DNA of 64,000 bases. It comes from Paractinoplanes ovalisporus. Its GTDB lineage: Bacteria > Actinomycetota > Actinomycetes > Mycobacteriales > Micromonosporaceae. The notes beneath the pieces are model-generated. The model made no database searches. It saw only the letters and a program-made list of their open reading frames with translations, and was not told the origin of the DNA. Shown here one piece after another: positions 37,666 through 46,371 of this stretch. Position 1 is the stretch's first letter. Each line of letters starts with the position of its first letter. The stretch is taken from positions 159,342-223,341 of the forward strand of contig NZ_JAENHP010000018.1 in the NCBI RefSeq assembly GCF_016834655.1, given 5' to 3'. Both the position numbers and the translations under genes were made by a program.

Positions 37666-38955
37666 CTAGCTGGTCTGTTCCTCGCGCTCGCGTGGGGCCA
37701 CGCGCAGCCGGATCCGGGTGATCGCGCGGCCGGTCACCTCGACCACCTCGGCCGTGTGCCCGTCGACCTGCACGATCTCGCCCGGCTCGGTCGGGATGTG
37801 GCCGAGGTGGGCCAGCACCAGACCGGCCACCGTCGTGTAGTCGCCCTCGTCCAGATGCTCGACGTCGACGCCGATGTCGGGCAGGTCGTGGATCGGGAAC
37901 GTGCCCGGCAGCAGCATCGAACCGTCCGGCTCGCGCACGACCGACTGCACGTCGCGGTCGGTCTCGTCGTAGATCTCGCCGACGACTTCCTCGACCAGGT
38001 CCTCCATGGTCACGATGCCGTCGATGGCGCCGCGCTCGTCGACGATCAGCGCGAGTTGCTGGCGCTGCATCCGCATCTGCTTCATCGCGTCCGACACCTT
38101 CAGCGTCTCGGGCAGGAACAGAGGCGCGAACATGTGATCCCGTACGGGACCCTGGGCGTCGACGAGATCACGCAGGTGCACCACGCCGAGCACGTCGTCG
38201 AGGCCCATCGGCCCGGTGACCGGCGCCCGTGAGTGCCCGGCGGCGATCAGCTGAGCCAGGGCCTCGTGCGAGGGAGCCTCGGCCGAGACCACCAGCACGT
38301 CCCGCCGGGGCACCAGGATCTCGCGCAGGATCCGGTCGGCGATCTCGAACGCCCCGCTGATGATCGTGCGCTGCTCCGGGGTGAACTCCTGCTGCTGCGT
38401 CACCAGATCGCGGATCTCCTCGGTGGTGACCTCCTCGCGGGCGGCGTTCGGGTCGGCCCCGGTGAGCCGGACGACCATGTCGGTCGACTTGCCGAGCAGC
38501 CAGATGATCGGCCGGGACAGCGAGGAGAGCATGTCGAGCGGCCGCGCGACCAGCAGCGCCCAGCCCTCGGCCCGCTGCATGGCGATGCGCTTGGGGGCGA
38601 GCTCGCCGACGACCAGGGTGAAGAACGTCAGGATGATCGTGACGATGACGATCGAGACCGGTTCGGCGGCGGTGCCGAGGAAGTCGAGGGGGCCGTTGAG
38701 CGGCGCCGCCAGCGACACGGCGGCCGAGGCGGAGGCCAGGAAGCCGGCCAGCGTGATCCCGATCTGGATCGTGGCCAGGAACCGGTTGGGGTCGCGGGCC
38801 AGCTTGGCCAGCGTACGGCCGGTGCGGGTCTGCCGCTCCAGCCGCTGGAGCTGACTGTCCCGCAGCGAGATCAGCGCCATCTCGCTGCCGGAGAACGCCG
38901 CGTTGAGCAGCACCAGCACGACGACGAGCACGATCTGCCAGCCATAACTACCCAT
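37666..38955 (-). CDS. CNNM/CorC-type membrane protein (DUF21, CBS pair, CorC_HlyC domain)
   Basis: 429 residues. Residues 1-190 form the DUF21 transmembrane domain (LNAAFSGSEMALISL at the start), about 205-330 hold two CBS domains (EILVPRRDVLVV, MKQMRMQRQQLALIVDERGA), and about 345-425 a CorC/HlyC domain. Related proteins export Mg2+ or act in metal-ion homeostasis; older names include hemolysin. ATG 38955 is preferred to an in-frame TTG four codons upstream. Its end lies 4 bases from the convergent hypothetical gene. Confidence 0.92.
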   Translation of the reverse strand: MGSYGWQIVLVVVLVLLNAAFSGSEMALISLRDSQLQRLERQTRTGRTLAKLARDPNRFLATIQIGITLAGFLASASAAVSLAAPLNGPLDFLGTAAEPVSIVIVTIILTFFTLVVGELAPKRIAMQRAEGWALLVARPLDMLSSLSRPIIWLLGKSTDMVVRLTGADPNAAREEVTTEEIRDLVTQQQEFTPEQRTIISGAFEIADRILREILVPRRDVLVVSAEAPSHEALAQLIAAGHSRAPVTGPMGLDDVLGVVHLRDLVDAQGPVRDHMFAPLFLPETLKVSDAMKQMRMQRQQLALIVDERGAIDGIVTMEDLVEEVVGEIYDETDRDVQSVVREPDGSMLLPGTFPIHDLPDIGVDVEHLDEGDYTTVAGLVLAHLGHIPTEPGEIVQVDGHTAEVVEVTGRAITRIRLRVAPREREEQTS

Positions 38956-39244
38956 GGCGGCGATCAACCCCTTCGATTTTGTGGTCCCGCCGCTTTACCC
39001 GCGGGGCGCAGAGATCAAGCCTGTCAGAATCGGCGGCCGCGTTGGGCCCGACACGGTGACCCTTTACCGGAAATGGCCGCGGCGGGTTTACCTTCGAGAA
39101 ACGGAGGCGGCAACTTCCGTCCGCCGTAGTCGAAGCAGACCCCCCGTTTTGGTTGTGCTGGACCGTGGGGCCTGCCTGGCTACGGCACTCGGGACGCAGG
39201 GGCCGTAGTCGGCGTCCCCTGGCTGGAGCCGGGAGGTAGCCGTC
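38956..39244. promoter_or_regulatory. Intergenic region before the first small-TM/HTH module
   Basis: 289 bases without a convincing gene. It contains the inverted repeat GGGACGC (39191-39197) and GCGTCCC (39212-39218), just upstream of the GGGAGG ribosome-binding site of the following small gene. An open frame at 38954-39208 was judged not coding. Confidence 0.35.
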
Positions 39245-39439
39245 GTGTTCTCTCTCCTCGAGACCCTGAGCCCGGCGATGGGCTGGGTCGCTGTCGTCAT
39301 CGCCTGTCTGGTGGGCGCCTTCGTCGTCTACGTCGGCGCGACCCTGGGCGTCACGCTCTTCCACCCGCGGGCCGAGGTGCGCCGCCACGCGGCCCGCGTG
39401 TTGCGGCAGTTGCTGGCCTTCCTGCGGAGCTCGCGATGA
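39245..39439 (+). CDS. Small single-pass membrane protein (module copy 1)
   Basis: 64 residues. One membrane helix (GWVAVVIACLVGAFVVYVG, about 13-31) is followed by a basic amphipathic tail, EVRRHAARVLRQLLAFLRSSR. The GTG has GGGAGG 8 bases upstream. Its stop overlaps the start of the next gene (ATGA), which encodes a recombinase-like helix-turn-helix protein. The same pair in the same overlap occurs at 46.2-46.6 kb on the other strand, which supports this short gene being real. Function unknown. Confidence 0.6.
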   Translation: MFSLLETLSPAMGWVAVVIACLVGAFVVYVGATLGVTLFHPRAEVRRHAARVLRQLLAFLRSSR

Positions 39440-39930
39440 GGCCGCGACCGTTGCCCCATCAGCGCCGGGCGGCGACGGCGGACGGACAGAGTCCGGTCGC
39501 CCCGGTCGAGGGGCAGCGTCTGGTTGCGCCGGTCGAGGGGCAGCGTCTGGTTGCGCCGGTCGAGGGGCAGCGTCTGGTTGCGCCGGTCGAGGGGCAGCGT
39601 CTGGTTGCGCCGGCCGACGAGTTGCGGCGCCGGGTCATTGCCGAACGCACCACCGAGGCGCTGGCGTCGCTGCGGCGGCAGGGCGTACGGCTGGGTCGTC
39701 CTCGTCGATGTCCCGACGAGGTGTTGCTGCGGGTGCTGGCCGAGCGCGAGGCCGGTCGCCGGTTGGGCGAGATCTGCGCGGCCCTGAACGCTGACGGCGT
39801 GCCCACCCCGGCCGGCGGCGAGCGCTGGTACCCGTCTCACCTATCACGCCTGCTACGCACTCAGGACGCCAGGATTGTGGGACGTTCCTCACTTGTGGAC
39901 AACCCGATTCGGCCGCCCTCGCCGCAGTAG
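39436..39930 (+). CDS. Recombinase-type helix-turn-helix protein with a repeat-rich N-terminus (module copy 1)
   Basis: 164 residues. The N-terminal third consists of nine-residue repeats of the type VAPVEGQRL encoded by a 27-bp tandem repeat. Residues about 65-150 resemble the end of a serine recombinase: IAERTTEALASLRRQGVRLGRP (helix E region, here with changes) then an HTH and LNADGVPTPAGGERWYPSHL, typical of the recombinase domain of large serine integrases. No catalytic resolvase domain (the serine region) is present, so it cannot recombine DNA by itself. It may be a DNA-binding relic or a domesticated regulator. ATGA overlap with the small membrane gene. Confidence 0.55.
   Translation: MRPRPLPHQRRAATADGQSPVAPVEGQRLVAPVEGQRLVAPVEGQRLVAPVEGQRLVAPADELRRRVIAERTTEALASLRRQGVRLGRPRRCPDEVLLRVLAEREAGRRLGEICAALNADGVPTPAGGERWYPSHLSRLLRTQDARIVGRSSLVDNPIRPPSPQ
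39502..39612 (+). repeat. 27-bp tandem repeat, about four copies, in frame
   Basis: Units start at 39502, 39529, 39556 and 39583 with no differences between full copies, followed by a partial unit at 39610. Being a multiple of 3, the repeat encodes nine-residue units and can expand or contract without frameshift. Confidence 0.9.
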
Positions 39931-39980
39931 CGTTACCCCACGTTTTTCCCTGGGCGGGCGGGGGAGGCGGTGGCTGCTCC

Positions 39981-40020
39981 CCGAAGATCAACCATCCGAA
40001 GATCAACCATCCGAAGATCA
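39981..40020. repeat. 15-bp direct repeat, 2.7 copies
   Basis: CCGAAGATCAACCAT starts at 39981 and 39996, with a partial third copy at 40011. It lies in the 123-base gap between the HTH gene and the end of the minus-strand membrane protein gene. Confidence 0.85.
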
Positions 40021-40053
40021 GCACCCCCCACCGGACGACCCCGAGGAAGATGA

Positions 40054-40815
40054 TCAGTGGGTGGAGGCGAACGCCAGCGACATCAGCGTTGCCGCCACCA
40101 TGCCGCCCAGCAGCGTCAGGCCGATGCCGCCGATGTCGAGGCGCGCCTGCAACCGGCGATGCGCGATGAACGCCGCCACCGGCACCCCGGCCGACGGCGC
40201 CACCAGGAAAGCCAGCCACCCCAGGCCCCGGATCACCGCGCCGCCCCAGATCCCGGTGTCGCCGAAAGTCACCAGGCCTGACCCGACCAGCCCGGCCATC
40301 GCCGCGATCAGGGCGCCGAGCAACGGGAGCAGCGGCAACGACCAGCGCGGCAGCGAACGCCGGCCGGCCGGGCGGATCGTGTGGTCGATGCGTTCGGCGG
40401 CCCGGGCCAGCAGCGCCCGCGGGGACTGTCGCGGTGCCGGCGGGGTGTCCGAACCGGAGCCGGAGTCGGGGTTTCGGGGGAGCGCCACCCGCGGCAGCGC
40501 GTCCACGGGAGCCGGCTCGGGCATTTCGCCCAGGGCCCGTACGCGCACCCCGCGCGCCTGGCGCAACTGGTCCCACAACCGGGCCGCCTCGCGATCCACG
40601 TCGAGCACCTGGGCGGCCGCCGCGCCGGCCCAGCGGTCGGCCGACAGCGCGTCCCCCTCGGCCCGGGCCAGTTCGCCCGCGGCCTGGGCGGCGTTCTCCT
40701 GATAGGCGTTGTCGGCGTTGCCCAGCTCGTGGTCGCGGCGGCGGGTGGCCTCGGCCAGGGCGCTCACCATCAACTGGTAGTCCCGGCCGATCGGCTGGCG
40801 GTCACGTGTGGTCAC
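40054..40815 (-). CDS. Membrane protein with coiled-coil N-terminus, cotranscribed with the FtsK-like ATPase
   Basis: 253 residues. The N-terminal 100 residues are charged and alanine-rich and look coiled-coil; a Pro-rich linker follows, and the C-terminal 100 residues have three or four hydrophobic helices (LLPLLGALIAAMAGLVGSGL, GLGWLAFLVAPSAGVPVAAFI, GGIGLTLLGGMVAATLMSLAF). No named family. Its start lies inside the end of the FtsK-like gene (14-base overlap), so the two are tightly coupled. The likely role is to anchor the ATPase at the membrane through the coiled coil; this is an inference. Confidence 0.7.
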   Translation of the reverse strand: MTTRDRQPIGRDYQLMVSALAEATRRRDHELGNADNAYQENAAQAAGELARAEGDALSADRWAGAAAAQVLDVDREAARLWDQLRQARGVRVRALGEMPEPAPVDALPRVALPRNPDSGSGSDTPPAPRQSPRALLARAAERIDHTIRPAGRRSLPRWSLPLLPLLGALIAAMAGLVGSGLVTFGDTGIWGGAVIRGLGWLAFLVAPSAGVPVAAFIAHRRLQARLDIGGIGLTLLGGMVAATLMSLAFASTH

Positions 40816-43402
40816 TGTTCACCTCGTACGGGACGATGACTTCGGGTGTGCGGTGCACCGAGCGGTCGAAGAACAGGGCCCGCCGCGTGCGGGGATACCA
40901 GGCCGGGCCGCCGGGCTGGGGATAGAGCGGGGCCAGGTCGGCGCCCTGCACGTCGAGCGCGACCCATGCGCCGACCGGGTCGAGACGGGCCGCGGGGCCG
41001 CCCAGCGAGTCGCGCAGCCGGGCCACCGAGCGCCACCAGCCCAGCACGTGGGTGCGCTGCTCGGGGCCCTCGGTCAGCAGTTTGCGCAGCCGGGCCTGGT
41101 CGGCGCCGGCGTCCAGGGCGTAGCCGATCACGTAGTGCGGCACGTCGGAGCGGGCCGCTTCGGGTAGCGCGTCGCACCAGTCGGCCGACGGCAGTTCCGC
41201 GATCAGGCGGGCCGCGGGCCGGGCGGCGTCGGGGTCCAGGCAGACGATGCTGAAGTGGGCGGGACCCTGCGCGGCCAGCGAGAGCGCGGCCGCCGCGAGC
41301 ACGTCACAGGCTTCGTCCGTACGGGTCCCGAGCACCGCCAGATTGCGGCCCGGCATGCGTCCGAGGCGGAGCCGGGCCGGTCGGGCCGCCACGTCGATGC
41401 GCTCGCCGAGCACCGCTCCGGGGGACGAACCGACGGGGGCGGCGGCGTCGGGGACGGGACCGGAGGGCCGGCAGCTCTCGGGCAGCAGCGGCACCGCGTC
41501 GCCGTCGAACAGGCGGGGCTCCTCGCAACCGTCGGGCCGGTCCCGCCACAGGCGTCGTTGCAGGCTGCGCCAGACCAGGCGGTCGCCGGCGTCGGGCAGT
41601 CGCACGATCTGGTTGGCGCCGGACGTGCCGGACTGGGCGTTCACGACGGCGTGGAAGCGGGGGATCACCGCGGCCGCCAGGTTGTCGTCGGCCAGGATGC
41701 GGCGGGCCTTGGGCAGGGCGATCCGCAGCGTGAACTGTCCGATCAGGCCGGAGCGGCCCCACAGCGCCTCGATGCCGCTGACGTCCTGGCTGGCCAGGAT
41801 CAGGTGGATGCCCTGCGACCGGCCGCGCCGGGCCAGGTCCTCGAGCAGGGTCACGGCCTCGTCGGCGACCGCGTCCCGGCCGGCCAGCAGCACCTGGAAC
41901 TCGTCGATCACGGCCACGATGCGGGGCCAGTGCCCGCCCGGGTCCTCTGCGCGCAGCTCGGCCAGTTTGGACGCGTCGACGCGTTTGGCCGCCTGCGCCC
42001 GCGTACGCAATTCCTCGCTGAGATGTCGAAGCATGGCCAGCCCGAACTCGCGGTCGCCGTTGACGTTGATGCCGGCCAGGCGCACCTGGGGCAGCCAGCC
42101 GGGGTCGCGCGGCCCGGGCACGAACCGGGCGAACGACACGCCCTCCTTGAAGTCGAGCAGGTAGAACGCGAGTTCCTCGGGGCCGTAGCGGGTCGACAGC
42201 GCGGCCAGCCAGGCGTACAGGAGGTTGGTCTTGCCCGAACCGGAGGGCCCGCCGATCAGCGCGTGCGGCGGGTCGTCGCCGAGCGGCACGTCGATCAGCG
42301 ATCCGTCGGTGCTGTCGCCGATCGGGGCGACCAGCCCGTGCGCCGACGACTCGGCCCAGAACTCGCGCGGCTCCAGATCGGACAACCGGGCCGGAGGGGG
42401 GCCGGCCCGCAGCCGCTCTGCGGTGCTGCGGCAGAACGCGGCCACCCGGTCGGCGGGCGGCGGCGGATCGAGGCGGATCTCCAGGTCGCCGGTGATGTCG
42501 GCGGTGGCGGTCTGGTCGTGCACCTCCAGGCGGCGCACGGTCGGGTGCTCGGCCAGCTCGAGCCCGCGGACCAGCAGATGGACGCCGCACGCGACGCCGG
42601 TGCGCACGATCCGGTCGAGCTGGGCGCGCTGGGCGTTGGTCAGTTCCTCGGCGGTGGCCGCGTCGGCCAGCAGCACGATCACCCGCCACGGCTCGGCCCG
42701 CGCGCCGGGGGTGGCCGCGGTCAGCTCGGCCAGCGACTGGTATTCGCCGGCCAGCACCGTCTCGTTGACCCGGCAGATGTGCTCGACCAGCTCGTCCAGG
42801 GCCGGGCCGAGCGCGCCCGGACCCACGAACGAGATGCCGAGCGGGGCGAACGACGCCAGTGTGCCGCCGAGGTATTCGGGGTCGTAGACGGTGAGCTGGA
42901 TGTCCCCCGGCCGGGTGGTGCCGAGCGCCCGCAGCAGCAGGCCGGTGATCACGCCGTCGGCGGTGGCGGCCGGCCCGTCGAGGTTGATGTGGGCCGCGTC
43001 CAGGAACGGCACCAGGGCCGGCAGCGCGGCCGTGTCGTCGAGGGTCAGCGTGCCGATCCGCAGCAGGCCGGGCCGGGTGCCGGGTTCGGGCTCGCTGGGG
43101 GCCCACATGCGCCAGGGCAGACCGGCCGCCCCGGTGGCGCTGCGTGCGGCGAGCTGGCGCACGTTGCCGGCCAGGCGGGACGACTCGAACTGGAAGCGGC
43201 GCTGGATGTCGCGGCGAGCGGCGTCGCGGGCCTCGGCGAGCTGGTTGAGACACGTCGAATACGCGTCCCGGACGAGCTGCTTGCGGTTCTGCGCCTCGCC
43301 CCGGGCCGACTCGGCCTCGGCCAGCACCGCACGGGCGGCCCCGCGCGCCTCGGCAAGTTCCTGCCGGACGGCGGCGACCAGCGCGTTGCGGTGGTTACCC
43401 AC
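40802..43402 (-). CDS. Orphan FtsK/SpoIIIE-type ATPase (EccC-like layout)
   Basis: 866 residues. An N-terminal coiled coil (about 1-90, rich in Ala/Arg/Glu) precedes a degenerate region, then a complete FtsK/SpoIIIE ATPase with Walker A GGPSGSGKT near 384-392 and Walker B IVAVIDEFQ near 496-504. A second RecA-like domain near the C-terminus lacks a Walker A (reads LGTRTDEACDVL), as in the degenerate ATPase domains of type VII secretion EccC. No membrane helix and no FtsK gamma domain are present. It is neither the cell-division FtsK nor accompanied by WXG100, EccB, EccD or mycosin genes. The operon partners are membrane proteins, so a membrane-bound DNA or protein translocation machine is possible. 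Confidence 0.82.
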   Translation of the reverse strand: MGNHRNALVAAVRQELAEARGAARAVLAEAESARGEAQNRKQLVRDAYSTCLNQLAEARDAARRDIQRRFQFESSRLAGNVRQLAARSATGAAGLPWRMWAPSEPEPGTRPGLLRIGTLTLDDTAALPALVPFLDAAHINLDGPAATADGVITGLLLRALGTTRPGDIQLTVYDPEYLGGTLASFAPLGISFVGPGALGPALDELVEHICRVNETVLAGEYQSLAELTAATPGARAEPWRVIVLLADAATAEELTNAQRAQLDRIVRTGVACGVHLLVRGLELAEHPTVRRLEVHDQTATADITGDLEIRLDPPPPADRVAAFCRSTAERLRAGPPPARLSDLEPREFWAESSAHGLVAPIGDSTDGSLIDVPLGDDPPHALIGGPSGSGKTNLLYAWLAALSTRYGPEELAFYLLDFKEGVSFARFVPGPRDPGWLPQVRLAGINVNGDREFGLAMLRHLSEELRTRAQAAKRVDASKLAELRAEDPGGHWPRIVAVIDEFQVLLAGRDAVADEAVTLLEDLARRGRSQGIHLILASQDVSGIEALWGRSGLIGQFTLRIALPKARRILADDNLAAAVIPRFHAVVNAQSGTSGANQIVRLPDAGDRLVWRSLQRRLWRDRPDGCEEPRLFDGDAVPLLPESCRPSGPVPDAAAPVGSSPGAVLGERIDVAARPARLRLGRMPGRNLAVLGTRTDEACDVLAAAALSLAAQGPAHFSIVCLDPDAARPAARLIAELPSADWCDALPEAARSDVPHYVIGYALDAGADQARLRKLLTEGPEQRTHVLGWWRSVARLRDSLGGPAARLDPVGAWVALDVQGADLAPLYPQPGGPAWYPRTRRALFFDRSVHRTPEVIVPYEVNSDHT

Positions 43403-43459
43403 ACGACCCCCCGAAATTCACGTTGGGGGATTTTACCCATTTTCGCCCAAAGCGCCGGA

Positions 43460-44806
43460 TTATGTGCTGCGTGTCGGCGCGGTCCGGTGGCCGCGTTGCC
43501 GGGCCAGCAGGCGGGGGTCGGTGGCGATCAGCTCGTCCCACAGCCGGGCCGCCACCAGCGCGGCCGCCTCGTTGTGCCAGCGCCGCAGGGTGCCGCGCGG
43601 CACATAGCGGCGCATCCAGTCGACGGCCCGCCGGGTGTCTCGCTCCAGGCCGTCCGTGCGGAGCTTGCGCCCGTACGGGTTGAGCCCGAGCACGGTGCAG
43701 AAGAACAGCGCGTTGTAGTGCCGCCACTCGTCGGTCGTCTCGAACGGCCCCGACGGGCGCAGCCGTTCCACCTTGTCCTTGAGCAGCGCCCGCAACTCGA
43801 CCGCGCGCTCCAGCGGCTGGTCGAGCGCCCGCCCGCTCAGCCGGCGGTCGACGGCGGGCAGGTCGGTCAGCGGGCTGCGCATCAGCCGGCCGAGGTCGCC
43901 GTAGTTGTCGAGCGCCTGCCGTGCGTACCGCAGAAAGTCGTCCTCGCCGGTGGACAGCAGATCGTGTCGTTCCCGGTGGCGGGGCAGCGCCTCGGCCAGC
44001 AGCAGCAGCGCCGACCGATCGCGTCGCAGCCGCTCGTCACCGCGGAACGCGAGCACGTCGAGCCCCCGGCTCACCGGCCCGATCAGCCCGGACACCGTCA
44101 TCACGACCGCGACCACCAGGAACAGCAGGACCGTGACGGCCGTCCGGTCGACCGCGAGCAGGGTGACCGCGACCGGCCCGCCGACCAGCACGGTCATCAC
44201 GACGGCGGCGGTCGCCGAGCGCAGCAGGTCGGGGCGCAGCCGTTCGCCGACGTCGAGCGCGTCCGACACCGCGATCAGGAACCCGAGCACGAGCAGGTCG
44301 AGGCCGATCGCGGCCAGCACCAGGCCGGGCGAGCCCAGGTCGACCGGCAGCAGCAGGGCGGCCAGGGCCAGTGCATAGAGGGCGGCGGCGACCGTGAGCG
44401 CGCCGGTGAGCCGGGGCGGTCGCACCTGGTCACGGAACCGCCAGAGCAGCACCAGCCCGCCGGCCAGCGGCGCGATCGCGACCAGCCGGACCACCGGGGG
44501 CAGCAGCACCAGCATCACCAGGAAGACGCCGGCCAGGATCATCCAGCCGAGGTCGATCTGGCGCCGCTCGGGCACCGACGAGGGCAGCAGCGCGACGGTC
44601 GCCCCCGCCCAGAGCAGGGCCGGAAGGCAGAGCAGCACCTGAGCCGCCGTGCCGTCCGGGTCGATCGTCCACAGTGCCACCCCGGCCGCGTACGTGAGCA
44701 GCGCGCCGGCCGCCCGCAGCGCCGCCGGCCGCATCGGGTCACGGCCGGCCAGATAGCAGGCAGCCCACCAGGTGAGGGCGAAGGCGGGTACGGCGAGCGC
44801 TGGCAC
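43460..44806 (-). CDS. Polytopic membrane protein with cytoplasmic C-terminal domain
   Basis: 448 residues. About the first 265 residues hold around nine or ten hydrophobic helices; the last 170 are soluble and Arg-rich, with EWRHYNALFFCTVLGLNPYG, DWMRRYVPRGTLRRWHNEAA and LIATDPRLLARQRG. I do not recognise the family. The GTG start is 9 bases after the DUF4126 gene and its stop is 57 bases before the FtsK-like gene, so it belongs to this operon. Translocation-pore or receptor roles are conceivable but unsupported. Confidence 0.75.
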   Translation of the reverse strand: MPALAVPAFALTWWAACYLAGRDPMRPAALRAAGALLTYAAGVALWTIDPDGTAAQVLLCLPALLWAGATVALLPSSVPERRQIDLGWMILAGVFLVMLVLLPPVVRLVAIAPLAGGLVLLWRFRDQVRPPRLTGALTVAAALYALALAALLLPVDLGSPGLVLAAIGLDLLVLGFLIAVSDALDVGERLRPDLLRSATAAVVMTVLVGGPVAVTLLAVDRTAVTVLLFLVVAVVMTVSGLIGPVSRGLDVLAFRGDERLRRDRSALLLLAEALPRHRERHDLLSTGEDDFLRYARQALDNYGDLGRLMRSPLTDLPAVDRRLSGRALDQPLERAVELRALLKDKVERLRPSGPFETTDEWRHYNALFFCTVLGLNPYGRKLRTDGLERDTRRAVDWMRRYVPRGTLRRWHNEAAALVAARLWDELIATDPRLLARQRGHRTAPTRST

Positions 44807-44815
44807 GGCGAAGAG

Positions 44816-45430
44816 TCAACCACCCAGCCCGGGGGCGCCGGAAGCCGCGAGGATTTTCTTCCGGCGGCGCCGGCGCACCACCCAGACCCCCGCGAGGACC
44901 ATCAGCAACAGTCCGAGCAGGACCAATACCGGCAGGAGGATGGCCAGAACGGACATCACGACGCTGCCGATGTCTTCCGCCGTGCTCGCCACGGGCGCGC
45001 CGAACCCGGCCGTAGTGGCGTTCACCACCGGACGGGAGGAGGCCTTCACCCCGTGCACGACCAGGGCGATGACCACGCCGGCGGCGATCGGCACCCACTG
45101 ATGCGAGCCGAAGAACGACCCGGGGTCGCTGACCGTCACCGTCTCGGAGGACGAGCCGGCGCCGAACGCGAGGCCGCCCGCGGTCGGCCGCACCACCGTC
45201 TGCACCACGTCGTTCACGTGGTCGACCACCGGCACCTTGTCGGCCACCATCTCGATGACCAGCAACACCGCCAGGATCAGCAGGGTCCAGCCGTTGGACA
45301 GCCAGTCCCATCCGGTGGGCAGGTCGATCGTGTCGGTCCAGCGGGCCAGCAGGCCCATGATCATCAGGGGGATGTAGGCATTGAGACCGGCGGATGCGGC
45401 CAGGCCGGTGCCGGTCAGAGCTTCGAGCAC
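44816..45430 (-). CDS. DUF4126-family membrane protein
   Basis: 204 residues. Starts MLEALTGTGLAASAGLNAYIPL, the DUF4126 signature, with several hydrophobic helices and a C-terminal basic tail (WVVRRRRRKKILA). Function unknown. GTG start at 45430. It is the first gene of the minus-strand operon and is divergent from nucS, with 68 bases between starts. Confidence 0.85.
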   Translation of the reverse strand: MLEALTGTGLAASAGLNAYIPLMIMGLLARWTDTIDLPTGWDWLSNGWTLLILAVLLVIEMVADKVPVVDHVNDVVQTVVRPTAGGLAFGAGSSSETVTVSDPGSFFGSHQWVPIAAGVVIALVVHGVKASSRPVVNATTAGFGAPVASTAEDIGSVVMSVLAILLPVLVLLGLLLMVLAGVWVVRRRRRKKILAASGAPGLGG

Positions 45431-45498
45431 GGATCCAGGATGACAAACGCACGCGAGCGGCGCCTGGTGAGCGCGGGGCGGTCCGGTACTGTCGTGCG

Positions 45499-46158
45499 GT
45501 GCGTCTGGTCATCGCGAAGTGCTCCGTCGACTACGTCGGCCGGTTGTCCGCCCACCTGCCCACGGCCACCCGGCTGCTGATGGTCAAGGCCGACGGCTCG
45601 GTCTCGATCCACGCCGACGACCGTGCCTACAAGCCTCTGAACTGGATGAGCCCACCCTGCAAGCTGCAGGAGGCGCCGGGCGTCTGGAAGGTCGTCAACA
45701 AGGCGGGCGAGGAGCTGCGGATCACCCTCGAGGAGATCTTCCAAGACACCTCGTACGAGTTGGGGGTCGATCCCGGCCTGGTCAAGGACGGTGTCGAGGC
45801 CCACCTCCAGGAGCTGCTGGCCGCCCTGCCCGAGACGTTCGGCGAGGGCTGGACGCTGGTGCGCCGCGAGTTCATGACCGCGATCGGCCCGGTCGACCTG
45901 CTCTGCAAGGACGCAAACGGCGGCTCGGTGGCGGTCGAGATCAAGCGTCGAGGCGAGATCGACGGCGTCGAGCAGCTGACGCGTTACCTCGAACTGATGA
46001 ACCGCGACCCGCTGTTGGCCCCGGTGCAGGGCGTCTTCGCCGCCCAGGAGATCAAGCCGCAGGCCCGGGTGCTCGCCACCGACCGAGGCATCCGTTGCGT
46101 GGTCGTCGACTACGACAAGCTGCGCGGCATGGAACGCGACGAGCTCACCCTCTTTTGA
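45499..46158 (+). CDS. nucS: Mismatch-specific endonuclease NucS (EndoMS)
   Basis: 219 residues. Cuts both strands at mismatches in the MutS/MutL-independent repair pathway of actinobacteria and archaea. The C-terminal nuclease domain has the catalytic Asp133 (GPVDLLC) and Glu147-x-Lys149 (AVEIKRR). The end of the protein (MERDELTLF) resembles the clamp-interacting tail. The GTG start is exactly 7 bases after TACTGT (45487-45492) and lacks a Shine-Dalgarno sequence, so the mRNA is probably leaderless. The end of the gene meets the recombinase-type HTH fragment on the other strand. Confidence 0.95.
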   Translation: MRLVIAKCSVDYVGRLSAHLPTATRLLMVKADGSVSIHADDRAYKPLNWMSPPCKLQEAPGVWKVVNKAGEELRITLEEIFQDTSYELGVDPGLVKDGVEAHLQELLAALPETFGEGWTLVRREFMTAIGPVDLLCKDANGGSVAVEIKRRGEIDGVEQLTRYLELMNRDPLLAPVQGVFAAQEIKPQARVLATDRGIRCVVVDYDKLRGMERDELTLF

Positions 46159-46371
46159 CGCCGGCGGCGGATCCGCGGAGGTCTCGCGCAGGTACCAGCA
46201 AGTGCGGACGAGCCGGGACAGATGCGACGGATACCAGCGGGGAGACCCGGCCGGCGTCGGAATCTGATCCTCGTTGAGAATCGCGCAGACCGTCCGGTAA
46301 CTCGTTCCGACCTTCAAAAGAGCGGCGATTCGGCGCGCGATGCTTGCTGGGCATCGCGTCGGCCGGCTCAT
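46159..46371 (-). pseudogene. Recombinase-type helix-turn-helix fragment (module copy 2)
   Basis: From the ATG at 46371 about 60 residues resemble the HTH protein of module copy 1: both contain a Cys-Pro start, an HTH, then PTPAG..RWYPSHLSRL and an RT. After residue 60 the similarity stops and the frame stays open through the antisense strand of nucS to 45415 (318 codons), which is unlikely to be true protein. I take it as a gene that lost its 3' end, or a short gene whose stop was removed. Its start overlaps (ATGA) the stop of the small membrane gene upstream. Confidence 0.55.

Noticed and set aside
38954..39208. 84-codon open frame after the CNNM gene
   Set aside because: Its ATG overlaps the start of the neighbouring gene, it has no ribosome-binding site, and the residue use is not protein-like.
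41255..45580. 1441-codon open frame on the plus strand opposite the FtsK operon
   Set aside because: It has no domain and a shadow-type composition, while the minus strand has Walker motifs and membrane helices.
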